In this document: one piece after another, positions 26,959 through 36,317 of the stretch
Numbering within the stretch: position 1 is the stretch's first letter
Layout of the letters: the number at the start of each line of letters is the position of its first letter
Program-made: the position numbers and the translations under genes
Notes under the pieces: generated by a model
Database searches by the model: none
What the model was told of the DNA's origin: nothing
Seen by the model: only the letters and a program-made list of their open reading frames with translations
Assembly: GCF_017939705.1 (NCBI RefSeq)
Contig: NZ_JAGKSQ010000009.1
Location: 52,027 to 116,026, forward strand
Length of the DNA: 64,000 nt
Direction of reading: 5' to 3'
Origin: Halalkalibacter suaedae
GTDB taxonomy: Bacteria; Bacillota; Bacilli; Bacillales; Bacillaceae_D

Positions 26959-29028
26959 ATGAAATCAATTAAGACAAGGATGCTCGTTTTATTTACAGGA
27001 CTTATATTATTAACGGTTATTGGTGTCGGGGGCTTGTCTTTATATTCTAGCACTGAAACATTACGTCATGAAGCCAATAAAGGAATTCAGAGTGCAGCGG
27101 TTGAAGGCTCTAAACTTATTGAGGCATATTTGCTTCAGCAGAAGGCTTATATGGAGGCATTAGCGACTAATCCAGTACTTATGGATGAATCGGTTCCGTT
27201 TGAAGAAAAGGTTGCCTTCTTTGAAAGAGAAGCTGAAAGATTTGGGTACGATTCGTATACGGTCGGTAATGTAGCAGGGGATGCTCAAACAATGAATGCA
27301 GATGGAGCTACATTCAATATGGCTGAATTTCCGCAATACCAACAAACATTAGCAGGGGAATCGGTGGTTTCTGATGTCGTAATCATTGAGGAAAAACCAT
27401 ATTTAGTCTATTCAGCACCGATTACTGAGGGAAATGAAGTTGTTGGAGTATTAATGGGAACTAGACCTGCAAATATGTTGAATGAGGTAACTGGAAATAT
27501 CGTGTATGGTGATAATGAATCAACGAGAGTATTCATTACTAATCGTGCTGGAACATATCAGGCACACCCTGAAGCAGTTCTAGTCGACATGCAGTTGAAT
27601 TTACTAGAATTAGCGAACCCTGAAGAAGTTGAAGAACTAGAAGAACTTCCTGAAGCCGAGGGTGAACAGCCAGCAGAGGATACTTCGGTAGAGGAATTGG
27701 CCAAATTATTTGAAGATCATATTAGCAAAGGTGAAACGGGATACGGAACACACACGTTTGCTGGTGTTGACATATTAGTTGGTTATGCACCTATCCCTGG
27801 AACAGATTGGGTAATGGGAATTGAAATAGACGAGGATGAGATCTTTTCATCATTAAATCAATTACGAATGGGGTTAATGATTGTTACGGTCTTCTTCTTA
27901 TTACTCGGGATTGTGATTACGTATTTCGTGAGTAACTCAATCAGTAAACCTTTAGTAGCTGTATCAAAAGAGATAAATAAATTATCAAATTATGACTTAA
28001 CCAAGACTGAGGATGCTAAATTACAAAAGTATACAAAACGAAAAGATGAGGTCGGACAAATTACACATGCATTAGAACAAATGCGTGAGAGCTTTGGTCA
28101 ACTTATCAATTCGACTGGGGATATTGCAGGCCAAGTTTCTGCATCATCGGAGCAGTTAACAGCGACTAGTCAACAGGCAGTTAGTGCAGCCGAAGAAGTA
28201 GCTAACACGATCGATGAGATTGCTTCAGGTGCAACAGGACAAGCAAAGGATACCGAAAAAGGAGCTGCACAAATTCTTGAGCTAGGCAATTTAATTGAGC
28301 AGGATCAGAAGTATGTGGCGAGTCTTGTTGAATCAACAGATAATGTAAGTGTATTAAAGGATGAAGGATTAGATAGTTTAAAAGAATTAATTGAAAAAAC
28401 AAGTACAAACACAAAATCAATCAAAGAAATTAAGGAAATTATACTGACAACGAATGCTAGTGCAGAGAAGATTGCATCAGCAAGTCAGATGATCAAAAGT
28501 ATTTCTGAGCAGACAAATCTCCTAGCATTAAATGCGGCGATTGAGGCAGCAAGAGCTGGAGAAGCTGGAAAAGGGTTTGCTGTTGTTGCGGATGAGGTTC
28601 GTAAGCTTGCAGAGCAATCAAATGAGTTTACTGAAGACATTGTGAAGATCATACAGGAATTAACGATGAAAACGGAAAATGCAGTAAGCACAATGGACCT
28701 TGTTGATGAAAATACAACATCGCAAGTGAAGAGTCTTGAGTCTACAAATACAAAGTTTGTTGGAATTGCCGAAGCTATTCAAACAATGACAGAGGCGATG
28801 TCACGTATTACAGATTCTGGTCAAGACATGCAAGTGAAAAAAGATGAATTAATTTCTTTAATAGATAATCTTTCTGCAATTGCCGAGGAAAATGCGGCAA
28901 GCACTGAAGAAGCCTCTGCATCAGTTGAAGAACAAACTGCTTCGATGAATGAGCTTGCAACATCAAGCGAGGAATTAGCAAAGCTAGCGGAGAAAATGCA
29001 AGAAAGTATCTCTAAGTTTAAAATTTAG
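26959..29028 (+). CDS. methyl-accepting chemotaxis protein (Cache-type sensor)
   Basis: This chemoreceptor has about 689 residues. The first helix is at about 6-28. The extracellular region (about 30-300) looks like a double Cache (dCache_1) domain: [21 protein letters not shown], then [20 protein letters not shown] and [12 protein letters not shown]. It contains a Glu-rich insert at about 220-250 ([20 protein letters not shown]). The second helix is at about 303-325, then HAMP, then the signalling coiled coil with tip [19 protein letters not shown] at about 515. An upstream TTG at 26920 is in frame, but GAGAGGA sits 9 nt before the ATG at 26959. Cache receptors often sense amino acids, organic acids or sugars; the ligand is unknown. 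Confidence 0.94.
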   Translation: MKSIKTRMLVLFTGLILLTVIGVGGLSLYSSTETLRHEANKGIQSAAVEGSKLIEAYLLQQKAYMEALATNPVLMDESVPFEEKVAFFEREAERFGYDSYTVGNVAGDAQTMNADGATFNMAEFPQYQQTLAGESVVSDVVIIEEKPYLVYSAPITEGNEVVGVLMGTRPANMLNEVTGNIVYGDNESTRVFITNRAGTYQAHPEAVLVDMQLNLLELANPEEVEELEELPEAEGEQPAEDTSVEELAKLFEDHISKGETGYGTHTFAGVDILVGYAPIPGTDWVMGIEIDEDEIFSSLNQLRMGLMIVTVFFLLLGIVITYFVSNSISKPLVAVSKEINKLSNYDLTKTEDAKLQKYTKRKDEVGQITHALEQMRESFGQLINSTGDIAGQVSASSEQLTATSQQAVSAAEEVANTIDEIASGATGQAKDTEKGAAQILELGNLIEQDQKYVASLVESTDNVSVLKDEGLDSLKELIEKTSTNTKSIKEIKEIILTTNASAEKIASASQMIKSISEQTNLLALNAAIEAARAGEAGKGFAVVADEVRKLAEQSNEFTEDIVKIIQELTMKTENAVSTMDLVDENTTSQVKSLESTNTKFVGIAEAIQTMTEAMSRITDSGQDMQVKKDELISLIDNLSAIAEENAASTEEASASVEEQTASMNELATSSEELAKLAEKMQESISKFKI

Positions 29029-29044
29029 TTGAAAGATAGCTTAA

Positions 29045-29078
29045 AGCCGTCTTACCTTTAGGGTAAGGCGGTTTTTTA
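29045..29078 (+). terminator. terminator after the Cache chemoreceptor gene
   Basis: GCCGTCTTACC pairs with GGTAAGGCGGT around TTTAG, followed by TTTTTT. The rest of the gap to 29341 has no gene. A piece at 29177-29204 resembles part of the nested repeat near 53791. Confidence 0.85.
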
Positions 29079-29341
29079 GTTAATAGAAATAGATCTTATA
29101 GTGGGAAATTAGAGAAAGTATTTTTTTCACTCTCTGCTCATATGAATCTAAGACGAAGAGTCGACTGAAACGTTGCTTTTATCAGATTCAAGGACGCAGC
29201 AATGGGTGGATTTATTATCATTCGAACTATGTTAGAATAAATTAGAAAATTACTTTCTTAGCTATCGAAGAAGAACCTTTTAAGTCATTAATTATGAAGG
29301 CGTTATCAAAATGATAGATTGCTGTTAAAAGGGAGGAAGCC

Positions 29342-30877
29342 ATGACTATTGGAGAGCCTTGTAGAGTGATGATAGTAGATGATGAGACATTAATTAGACA
29401 GGGAATTAAACATTACTTTAACTGGGAAGAGGAAGGCTTTCTGATTGTCGGTGAGGCTGCCAATGGTCAGGAGGCACTTGAAATTATTGAGGAGATTCAG
29501 CCGCATATTTTGATTACTGATATTGTGATGCCAATTATGGACGGCGAAGAACTAACGAAAATAGTTAAGGGGAAATATCCACATATTGAGATTGTTGTGC
29601 TTAGTAGTTTTGGAGAATTTGAATACGTACGATCGAGCTTTCAGAATGGAGTCGTTGACTATATTCTCAAACCAAAGCTAAATGCTGAAAATTTACTAGC
29701 GGTCTTACGAATGGCGGCGAAAAGGATTCCTCACCTTCAATTGTCAAAAAAAAGTGCAGGGGTAGCGTTATCTGTTGATCAACTATTAGATAAGCTAATT
29801 GCAGGATTCGAGATTGATGAACATATCGAGGCGATTAAAATGCATTTTCCTCGGGAAGCCTATTTGTTAGTTGGAATCACCATATGTCAGAAAAGTAGCA
29901 AGGAGAAGGGTGTTAAGGATTTAGCTCAATCAATTTTTTCAGAGAAATTGAATCATATTTATTATCCTATTAGATCAGAAAAGAAAACCGATGTTTTTTT
30001 ATTGAATATAGATAAGGCCAACTATTCTAGAATTGTTGCTAGTTTAGAGGGGGATTCTGATAAGCAACCGGAATATCGCTTTTTAGTAACAGAAATGTTT
30101 GATCAAATTACAGAGGTAGGCAAGGTTTACAAAGAAAGTTTATTGCAGCTCATGGACTATCATTTTTATTTCCCAGAAAAAAAGCTAGTATTACAAACAG
30201 AAATATTACCTGCTTCAAAGCCATCCGTTCATTTTAATTTAGAGTTACTAACAGAGGAGCTCAAAAGAGAACGGTTTGCTTCAGCGTTTCAGTATGTACG
30301 TGAACATGGAAAACATTTATCGACATGCTTCACAGTCGATGTTCAGGAATTCAAGTCGAGTTTTAACAATATTATCTTTACTATTACAATCCTTTTAAGG
30401 AATATCGGCTACGATGTGAAGCAATTAGAGATTGATAAGTATTCGCATATGGCACTAATAGAAGAAGCGAGTCATGCAAGGGAAGTGCTTAGACTGCTTG
30501 ATTTATTTTTAGATAAGGCACTGAATTGTGTTGAGGGGCAGCAGCTTAATAATCCGGATCGTAATATGAAAGAGCTATTAGATTATATTTCTGAGCATTA
30601 TATGGAACCAATTACATTAACGAGTGTTGCTAAGCATTTTCACTTCAATCCTTCCTATCTATCAAGCTATTTCACTAGTCATAATAAAGAGGGCTTCAAT
30701 GAGTATGTTAATAAACTTAGAATTGAGGCAGCGACCCAAAAGCTAAGAATAAGTTCTGCATCAATATCAGAAATAAGTGCACAGGTAGGCTATGCAGATC
30801 ATAGCTACTTCTGTAAGGTATTTAAAAAAATGACCGGTTACTCGCCGAGTCAGTATCGCAGAAAACAGTTGAAGTAG
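29342..30877 (+). CDS. YesN-type response regulator with AraC DNA-binding domain
   Basis: This 511-residue regulator begins with a receiver domain (about 1-125; acidic pair in MIVDDETLIRQG, phospho-Asp in ILITDIVMPIMDG at about 59, Lys in ILKPKL). After a long linker comes an AraC-type double helix-turn-helix at about 410-508 (SVAKHFHFNPSYLSSYF, then ISEISAQVGYADHSYFCKVF). This layout is typical of regulators that, with a YesM-type kinase, switch on sugar ABC importers. It is translated just before the kinase gene (9 nt gap), and the likely target is the importer/beta-galactosidase operon downstream (inference). Confidence 0.93.
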   Translation: MTIGEPCRVMIVDDETLIRQGIKHYFNWEEEGFLIVGEAANGQEALEIIEEIQPHILITDIVMPIMDGEELTKIVKGKYPHIEIVVLSSFGEFEYVRSSFQNGVVDYILKPKLNAENLLAVLRMAAKRIPHLQLSKKSAGVALSVDQLLDKLIAGFEIDEHIEAIKMHFPREAYLLVGITICQKSSKEKGVKDLAQSIFSEKLNHIYYPIRSEKKTDVFLLNIDKANYSRIVASLEGDSDKQPEYRFLVTEMFDQITEVGKVYKESLLQLMDYHFYFPEKKLVLQTEILPASKPSVHFNLELLTEELKRERFASAFQYVREHGKHLSTCFTVDVQEFKSSFNNIIFTITILLRNIGYDVKQLEIDKYSHMALIEEASHAREVLRLLDLFLDKALNCVEGQQLNNPDRNMKELLDYISEHYMEPITLTSVAKHFHFNPSYLSSYFTSHNKEGFNEYVNKLRIEAATQKLRISSASISEISAQVGYADHSYFCKVFKKMTGYSPSQYRRKQLK

Positions 30878-30886
30878 GAATGCATT

Positions 30887-32644
30887 ATGAAGTTAATAAT
30901 AGATAGTTTAAAATATAACGGTTTGTTTATTAAGCTCTTTTTACTTACTTTTGTCATTATTATTTCAGTTTCGGTGACGATAACTATGACTACTCTAAGA
31001 CTATCAGAACAATTATTTATTGATACCTTTAGCATTACAAATGAAAAGGTACTTGATCAAATTATAGGTAACTTTGAATCTTATAACTATTCGATTATTC
31101 GGTCTGCAAATCATTTACAGCAAAGTGGGACAATGAGGACGATGCTATCTCGTCAGCATACGAACTTTGATTTGATGAATGCATACTACCATATGAGTAC
31201 GCAAATGGATTTAGTGAAATCAAATTTTGAAAGATATGATATGGGAATTATGATGACGGGTGTTAACGCTGTTACCTATTCTAGCGACCGATCCTACTGG
31301 CCTTTCACTGATGAGGAGTGGTTAGAACATCCAATCATAGAAGATACATTAGCAGAGCCAAGGTGGCTTCATTATCAAACCTATCACACGGAGGATGAAC
31401 AAATTATCGTTGCATCGAAAGCCTTAATGGAACGAATATCAGGGACGATTTATGGGACGGTTCACTTTGCAATGAACGAAATTGACTTTCGGAGGTTCTA
31501 TCTCAACTTTACAAGTCCAGGAAACGATGTCTATCTACTTGATCAATATGGTCAAGTCGTTTCAAGTAACGTCGTTGAACGTATCGGTCAGACAAATAAG
31601 GAGTTACTCGAGGCGGCTTCAACGATAGAGAATTCGTCTAAACCGTATATAAATATGGAGGCTATGGGTGAGGAGCAGATTGTGTTAACAGAATACCTAC
31701 CCTATTTTGATATGTATTTAGTTAATACAATTAATCGGGATGTGGTAAGTGCTGCTGTCATTGATAAAAAAAGCATCGCGATCTTTAGTATTGGGACTGT
31801 GCTTTTAGCAATGGTTATTGTGTTTTTTATCTCAAGGAAGCTAACTAATTCCCTTTCTTCTTTAGTGAAACAAATTGGTAATGCATCGAAACATAATTTC
31901 CATCAATATGTTTCGGTAAATGGTGCATATGAAACACGTCAAATTGGTATTGCATTTAATGCCATGCTTGATGAATTACATGAGTATGTAGAACAGGTAA
32001 TGTCCTCCCAGAAGAAACAAAGAAATGCGGAATTAGCTGCATTGCAGCAACAGATTAATCCTCACTTTTTGTATAATACACTCACTTCTATTACATTCAT
32101 GGTTCAACAAGGAAGTAAGGATGACGCAGTCGAAACCATTCATTCCCTCATTTCCTTACTACAAAATACGATTGGAAATGTGGATGAGATTGTAACGGTT
32201 GAACAGGAATTAGACAATGTAGCGAACTACGTATTAATTAATCAAAAAAGATATGGCGATCGGATCAAAGTAAATTACTTTGTTGCTCCAGACTGTGTTT
32301 CATATCATGTTCCAAAGCTCATTCTTCAACCATTTGTAGAAAATGCATTTTTCCATGGCTTTAATAAAAAAGCGAGCGGATCTATTCATATTATGGTGTG
32401 GAGCGAAAGTGATACGTTAATTTGTGAAGTAGTTGATAATGGCGATGGAATTCCGCGAACGAACGAGCAAACACTTCCACAAACCAAAAGAAAATCACAG
32501 CATTTTTCAGGCATTGGCATCAGAAATGTTCATGATCGTATTCAATTGCTATACGGAGAAAGGTATGGATTGGAAATTGAAAGTAATGAAGGTCAAGGAA
32601 CAAAGGTCCGAATGACATTACCTTTAATAAAAGAGCGTGTGTAA
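30887..32644 (+). CDS. YesM-type sensor histidine kinase
   Basis: This 585-residue membrane kinase has helices at about 16-36 and 298-318 with an extracellular sensor between them, then HAMP. The His_kinase domain has the phospho-His in LQQQINPHFLYNTLTSI (about 392). The ATPase domain shows FVENAFFHGF (N box), VVDNGDGIP (G1) and GIGIRNVHDRIQLLYG. It pairs with the response regulator immediately upstream. YesM-like kinases often sense sugars through a binding protein or directly; which is the case here is unknown. Confidence 0.93.
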   Translation: MKLIIDSLKYNGLFIKLFLLTFVIIISVSVTITMTTLRLSEQLFIDTFSITNEKVLDQIIGNFESYNYSIIRSANHLQQSGTMRTMLSRQHTNFDLMNAYYHMSTQMDLVKSNFERYDMGIMMTGVNAVTYSSDRSYWPFTDEEWLEHPIIEDTLAEPRWLHYQTYHTEDEQIIVASKALMERISGTIYGTVHFAMNEIDFRRFYLNFTSPGNDVYLLDQYGQVVSSNVVERIGQTNKELLEAASTIENSSKPYINMEAMGEEQIVLTEYLPYFDMYLVNTINRDVVSAAVIDKKSIAIFSIGTVLLAMVIVFFISRKLTNSLSSLVKQIGNASKHNFHQYVSVNGAYETRQIGIAFNAMLDELHEYVEQVMSSQKKQRNAELAALQQQINPHFLYNTLTSITFMVQQGSKDDAVETIHSLISLLQNTIGNVDEIVTVEQELDNVANYVLINQKRYGDRIKVNYFVAPDCVSYHVPKLILQPFVENAFFHGFNKKASGSIHIMVWSESDTLICEVVDNGDGIPRTNEQTLPQTKRKSQHFSGIGIRNVHDRIQLLYGERYGLEIESNEGQGTKVRMTLPLIKERV

Positions 32645-32688
32645 AAAAGGTACGCTATAAGACTTGCAATGGCTTTGTTGGCTACTCG

Positions 32689-32828
32689 AGTTTAGGACAT
32701 AACTAAAATAACTAACTGAAATACCGAACAAAGAAATCACGTAGCGAAGTATATTTCAGAGCGGTTTATGACCGCAAACTCGTTGTTCGGATCTTCTATT
32801 AGTTAAATCACTTTTGTCCCAGCCTCTA
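32689..32828. repeat. dispersed repeat family B, copy B3 (short form)
   Basis: It starts GAGTTTAGGACATAACTAAA and ends TTTTGTCCCAGCCTC. Internal ACCGAACAAAG and CTCGTTGTTCGGAT are inverted, and GTAGCGAAGTATATTTCAG matches copies B1 and B6. It sits between the kinase gene and the second importer, replacing an ordinary terminator. The rest of this 375-nt gap holds the cre-like site. Confidence 0.75.
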
Positions 32829-32970
32829 TAAAAGAATTAAAATGACAAAAACCTAAAAATAATACCAATTTGTTTTTTCAAGAGAAAGAAACGTATAAAA
32901 ATAACACAAAAGAATGAAAAGATAATCCTAACTCTCAAAAACATGCAGATGGTAACATGAGCTTGTAAGT

Positions 32971-32985
32971 AAGAAAACGCTTACA
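32971..32985 (+). promoter_or_regulatory. cre-like site upstream of the beta-galactoside importer
   Basis: AAGAAAACGCTTACA matches WTGNAANCGNWNNCW except for one base. It is part of a larger symmetric stretch (TGTAAG ... CTTACA). It lies 35-49 nt before the binding-protein start, so CcpA repression by preferred sugars is likely. Confidence 0.6.
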
Positions 32986-33019
32986 AAATAGAAAATTACT
33001 AAAACATAGGGGGATTATG

Positions 33020-34336
33020 ATGAGAAAATTTATTATCACATTGTTTTTAGTAAGCCTGATGCTACTTGCTGCATGTTCTGGAGGTGACTCTGGGAGTTCA
33101 AGTGAGGCAAATGGTGGGGGAACGGATGAGGGCTCTGGGGGAAGTGCAGAGGGAGTAACAGTATGGGCTTGGGATCCTAACTTTAACATTAAAGCGATGG
33201 ACTTAGCCAAAGAAACCTATGCCGCGGAGAATCCTGATCTAGAAATTAACATTATAGAATATGCTCAGGATGATATTATTCAAAAGCTTAATACGAGCTT
33301 AAGCTCGGGTTCAACAAGTGGTTTGCCACATATTGTTCTAATTGAGGATTATCGTGCACAAAGCTTCTTGCAAGCATATCCTGGATCATTTCACCCGATA
33401 ACAGGTGCTTATAATACAGATGATTTTGCACAATACAAGATTACACCAACTAGTCTTGATGGAGAAAATTATGGCTTGCCATTTGATACAGGTGTTGGCG
33501 GGTTATATGTCAGAACGGACTATTTAAGTGAGGCTGGTTACTCGGTAGAGGATTTACAGGATCTCGATTGGAATCAGTTTATCGATATTGCGAGAGATGT
33601 AAAGGAAGCAACTGGAAAGCATATGCTTTCAATTGATCCGAATGACCTTGGTTTGTTAAGAATGATGATTCAGACGGCTGGATTCTGGTATGTAGAAGAG
33701 GATGGATCAACACCTCATCTTGCTGAAAACGAAGCAATTAAAGTAGGATTTGAAGTGTTTAAAACATTAATTACAGAAGACTTAGCAAAACCAATTTCAG
33801 ACTGGAGCCAATTTTTAGCCAGCTTTAATAGTGGAGATGTTGCTTCTGCTCCAACTGGAAACTGGATTACACCATCGATTAAATCAGAAGAATCGCAATC
33901 AGGTAAATGGGCTGTCGTTCCATTTCCAAGTTTGCCTGGTTTCCCTGAATCTGTGAATGCAACGAACTTAGGTGGAAGCTCTTGGTATGTTCTTAATATC
34001 GATGGAAAAGAAGATGCAACAGACTTCTTAGCAAAGACATTTGGATCGAATACTGAATTATATCAAGATTTATTTGCTGAGATTGGTGCGATGGGTACGT
34101 ATCTTCCTGTTTCAGAAAGTGATGCGTATCAAGTAGAGGATGAGTTCTTTGGCGGTCAAGCAATCTACTCTGACTTTTCAAACTGGTCAGAAGAAATTCC
34201 ACAGGTTAATTTTGGAATGCACACATATGCCATTGAAGACATTCTAGTTGTTGAAATGCAAAACTATTTGAATGGTAAAGAGGTTGAGCAGGCGTTGGCC
34301 GATGCACAAACTCAAGCAGAGGCACAAATCAAATAA
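33020..34336 (+). CDS. ABC sugar importer, substrate-binding lipoprotein (beta-galactoside type)
   Basis: This family 1 binding protein of about 438 residues has a lipoprotein signal (lipobox LAAC at about residue 20, then a Gly/Ser-rich linker). The mature part opens VTVWAWDPNFNIKAMDLAKE and shows YGLPFDTGVGGLYVRTDYL, typical of CUT1 sugar-binding proteins. Two ATG codons are adjacent; the second (33020) has the better spacing (6 nt) to AGGGGG. It is followed by two permeases and a GH2 beta-galactosidase, so galactosides or galacto-oligosaccharides are the likely cargo (inference). No ATPase gene is present here either. Confidence 0.88.
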   Translation: MRKFIITLFLVSLMLLAACSGGDSGSSSEANGGGTDEGSGGSAEGVTVWAWDPNFNIKAMDLAKETYAAENPDLEINIIEYAQDDIIQKLNTSLSSGSTSGLPHIVLIEDYRAQSFLQAYPGSFHPITGAYNTDDFAQYKITPTSLDGENYGLPFDTGVGGLYVRTDYLSEAGYSVEDLQDLDWNQFIDIARDVKEATGKHMLSIDPNDLGLLRMMIQTAGFWYVEEDGSTPHLAENEAIKVGFEVFKTLITEDLAKPISDWSQFLASFNSGDVASAPTGNWITPSIKSEESQSGKWAVVPFPSLPGFPESVNATNLGGSSWYVLNIDGKEDATDFLAKTFGSNTELYQDLFAEIGAMGTYLPVSESDAYQVEDEFFGGQAIYSDFSNWSEEIPQVNFGMHTYAIEDILVVEMQNYLNGKEVEQALADAQTQAEAQIK

Positions 34337-34362
34337 AGACGGGGTTAGCCGTTTTGAAATGA

Positions 34363-34436
34363 GAAGCTTTGGAAACTCGCCGACTTCGCCATTCCCATTG
34401 AGGGACCGGTTACAGGTGAAGTTTCCAAGCTTTTTC
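34363..34436 (+). terminator. long-loop hairpin between binding-protein and permease genes
   Basis: GAAGCTTTGGAAACT pairs with AGTTTCCAAGCTTT across a loop of about 43 nt, followed by T. As in the xyl importer, it sits between the binding-protein and permease genes and may reduce read-through. The remainder of the 184-nt gap shows no gene. Confidence 0.55.
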
Positions 34437-34520
34437 TATAGATCTTATGAATTACCTAACAACTAGTGTTACTGATTGATTATCGTTTTAAAGAGATGAC
34501 CGTAAGGGAGTGAGGTTCAC

Positions 34521-35462
34521 GTGGAAACAGTAAAGACAGTCCCGCAAAAGTCTATGACTACAAATAAGCGACCTAAAAGGCGAGGAAGCAGTCTCCGCTT
34601 TAAAAATGGTCTAATTGGATGGTCCTTCGTCCTAATCTCTGTTGTACTAATCTCAGTATTTTATTTTTATCCAATGGCATCGGCCTTGCTTTTATCATTT
34701 CAAACAGGGACAGGAAGAAATCTTTCATATATTGGTTTTGATAACTATATTCGGTTATTTAGTGATCCGACCTTCATCACAGCGGTTAAGAACACAGTCA
34801 TTTATTTATTAGTACAAGTGCCGGTGATGATTTTCTTAGCTCTATTAATATCGGTGCTATTAAATGATAAGAAGCTGATGGCCAAGGGGTGGTTTCGTAC
34901 AGCAATCTTCCTACCCTGTGTTACCTCTCTTGTCGCTTACTCGGTCATTTTCAAGTATTTGTTTGGTACCGATGGCTTAATTAATGTGATGCTGATGAAT
35001 ATGTCGCTTGTTTCACAGCCGATTCAGTGGCTAACAGATCCGTTTTGGGCCAAGGTAACCATTATTATTGCAATTACATGGAGGTGGACTGGTTATAACA
35101 TGATTTTCTATCTTTCCTCCCTGCAGAACATTGATAATTCAATTTACGAAGCGGCGAAGATAGATGGAGCTTCCGTTGTACAACAGTTCTTTAAAATAAC
35201 GATTCCGATGTTAAAGCCAATTATTTTGTTTACGTCAATTACTTCAACGATTGGAACTCTTCAATTGTTTGACGAGGTCATGAATATTACAGGTGGGGGA
35301 CCGGGGAATTCGACATTAACCATTTCTCAGTATATTTACAATCTGTCGTTTAAATATACGCCAGATTTCGGTTATGCATCGACTGTGTCTTATGCCATCG
35401 TGGTTTTGATCGTATTTTTCTCAATATTACAGTTCAGAGTAGCGGGTGATAAAAATGCGTAG
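34521..35462 (+). CDS. ABC sugar importer permease (MalF type)
   Basis: This 313-residue protein starts with GTG and has a Lys/Arg-rich cytoplasmic N-terminus of about 30 residues, then six helices. The EAA loop reads EAAKIDGASVVQQFFKITIP at about residues 210-230, and MNITGGGPGNSTLTISQYIY follows. GGGAGTGAGG lies upstream of the start. Its stop overlaps the start of the next permease by 8 nt, so the two are translationally coupled. Confidence 0.93.
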   Translation: METVKTVPQKSMTTNKRPKRRGSSLRFKNGLIGWSFVLISVVLISVFYFYPMASALLLSFQTGTGRNLSYIGFDNYIRLFSDPTFITAVKNTVIYLLVQVPVMIFLALLISVLLNDKKLMAKGWFRTAIFLPCVTSLVAYSVIFKYLFGTDGLINVMLMNMSLVSQPIQWLTDPFWAKVTIIIAITWRWTGYNMIFYLSSLQNIDNSIYEAAKIDGASVVQQFFKITIPMLKPIILFTSITSTIGTLQLFDEVMNITGGGPGNSTLTISQYIYNLSFKYTPDFGYASTVSYAIVVLIVFFSILQFRVAGDKNA

Positions 35463-36282
35463 AGTGAAGCGATTACTCATATATTTAATACTGTCAACGA
35501 TCTCAATCGTATCGATCTTTCCATTTTTGTGGATGATTATAAGTGCTACAAATAAATCGGTAGATGTAACACAAGGAAGATTGCTGCCAGGTACACACTT
35601 AGGGCAGAACCTTGAAAACCTACTAGAGACAGTGAATCTCATTCCTGCCTTAGTCAACTCTGCTCAAATCTCTATTTCAACAACGATTTTGTCTTTATTA
35701 ATTGCTTCACTTGCGGGGTATGGCTTTCAAATCTATCAAAGTAAAGCGAAGGACATCGTATTTAATATTCTATTATTGTCGATGATGATTCCATTTGCTG
35801 CATTAATGGTACCCTTGTTCCGGATGTTCGGTACGCTCTCACAGCGCATACCATTTATCGGAATTGATACGATACCAGCTGTGATTTTACCGACCTTAAC
35901 AACAGCGTTTCTCATTTTCTTCTTTAGACAGTCGACGAAGATGTTCCCTAAAGAATTAATAGAAGCTGGGAGAATTGATGGACTATCAGAGTTAGGGGTT
36001 TTCTTCCGTATTTATGTTCCAACAATGAAAACGACGTATTCAGCTGCGGCGATTATTACGTTCATGGCAAGCTGGAACAATTATTTATGGCCCCTTGTTG
36101 TATTACAGTCACCAGAGAATCAAACAATTCCATTACTGATTTCCAACTTAGGCTCAAGTTATACTCCGGATTTCGGTATGATTATGACAGCAATCGTTAT
36201 TGCGACATTACCAACAGCTCTTGTTTTCTTTTTGATGCAGAAGCATTTTGTTGCAGGAATGATGGGTTCAGTGAAGGGCTAG
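35455..36282 (+). CDS. ABC sugar importer permease (MalG type)
   Basis: This MalG-type permease of about 275 residues has six helices. The EAA loop reads ELIEAGRIDGLSELGVFFRI at about 166-185, and FMASWNNYLWPLVVLQ follows. I prefer the ATG at 35455, which overlaps the end of the preceding gene. A GTG at 35446 is also in frame. The GH2 beta-galactosidase starts 35 nt after its stop, in the same operon. Confidence 0.92.
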   Translation: MRRVKRLLIYLILSTISIVSIFPFLWMIISATNKSVDVTQGRLLPGTHLGQNLENLLETVNLIPALVNSAQISISTTILSLLIASLAGYGFQIYQSKAKDIVFNILLLSMMIPFAALMVPLFRMFGTLSQRIPFIGIDTIPAVILPTLTTAFLIFFFRQSTKMFPKELIEAGRIDGLSELGVFFRIYVPTMKTTYSAAAIITFMASWNNYLWPLVVLQSPENQTIPLLISNLGSSYTPDFGMIMTAIVIATLPTALVFFLMQKHFVAGMMGSVKG

Positions 36283-36317
36283 ATGATTTTTAGAGATAGA
36301 GAGGAAGGAAGTAGAGA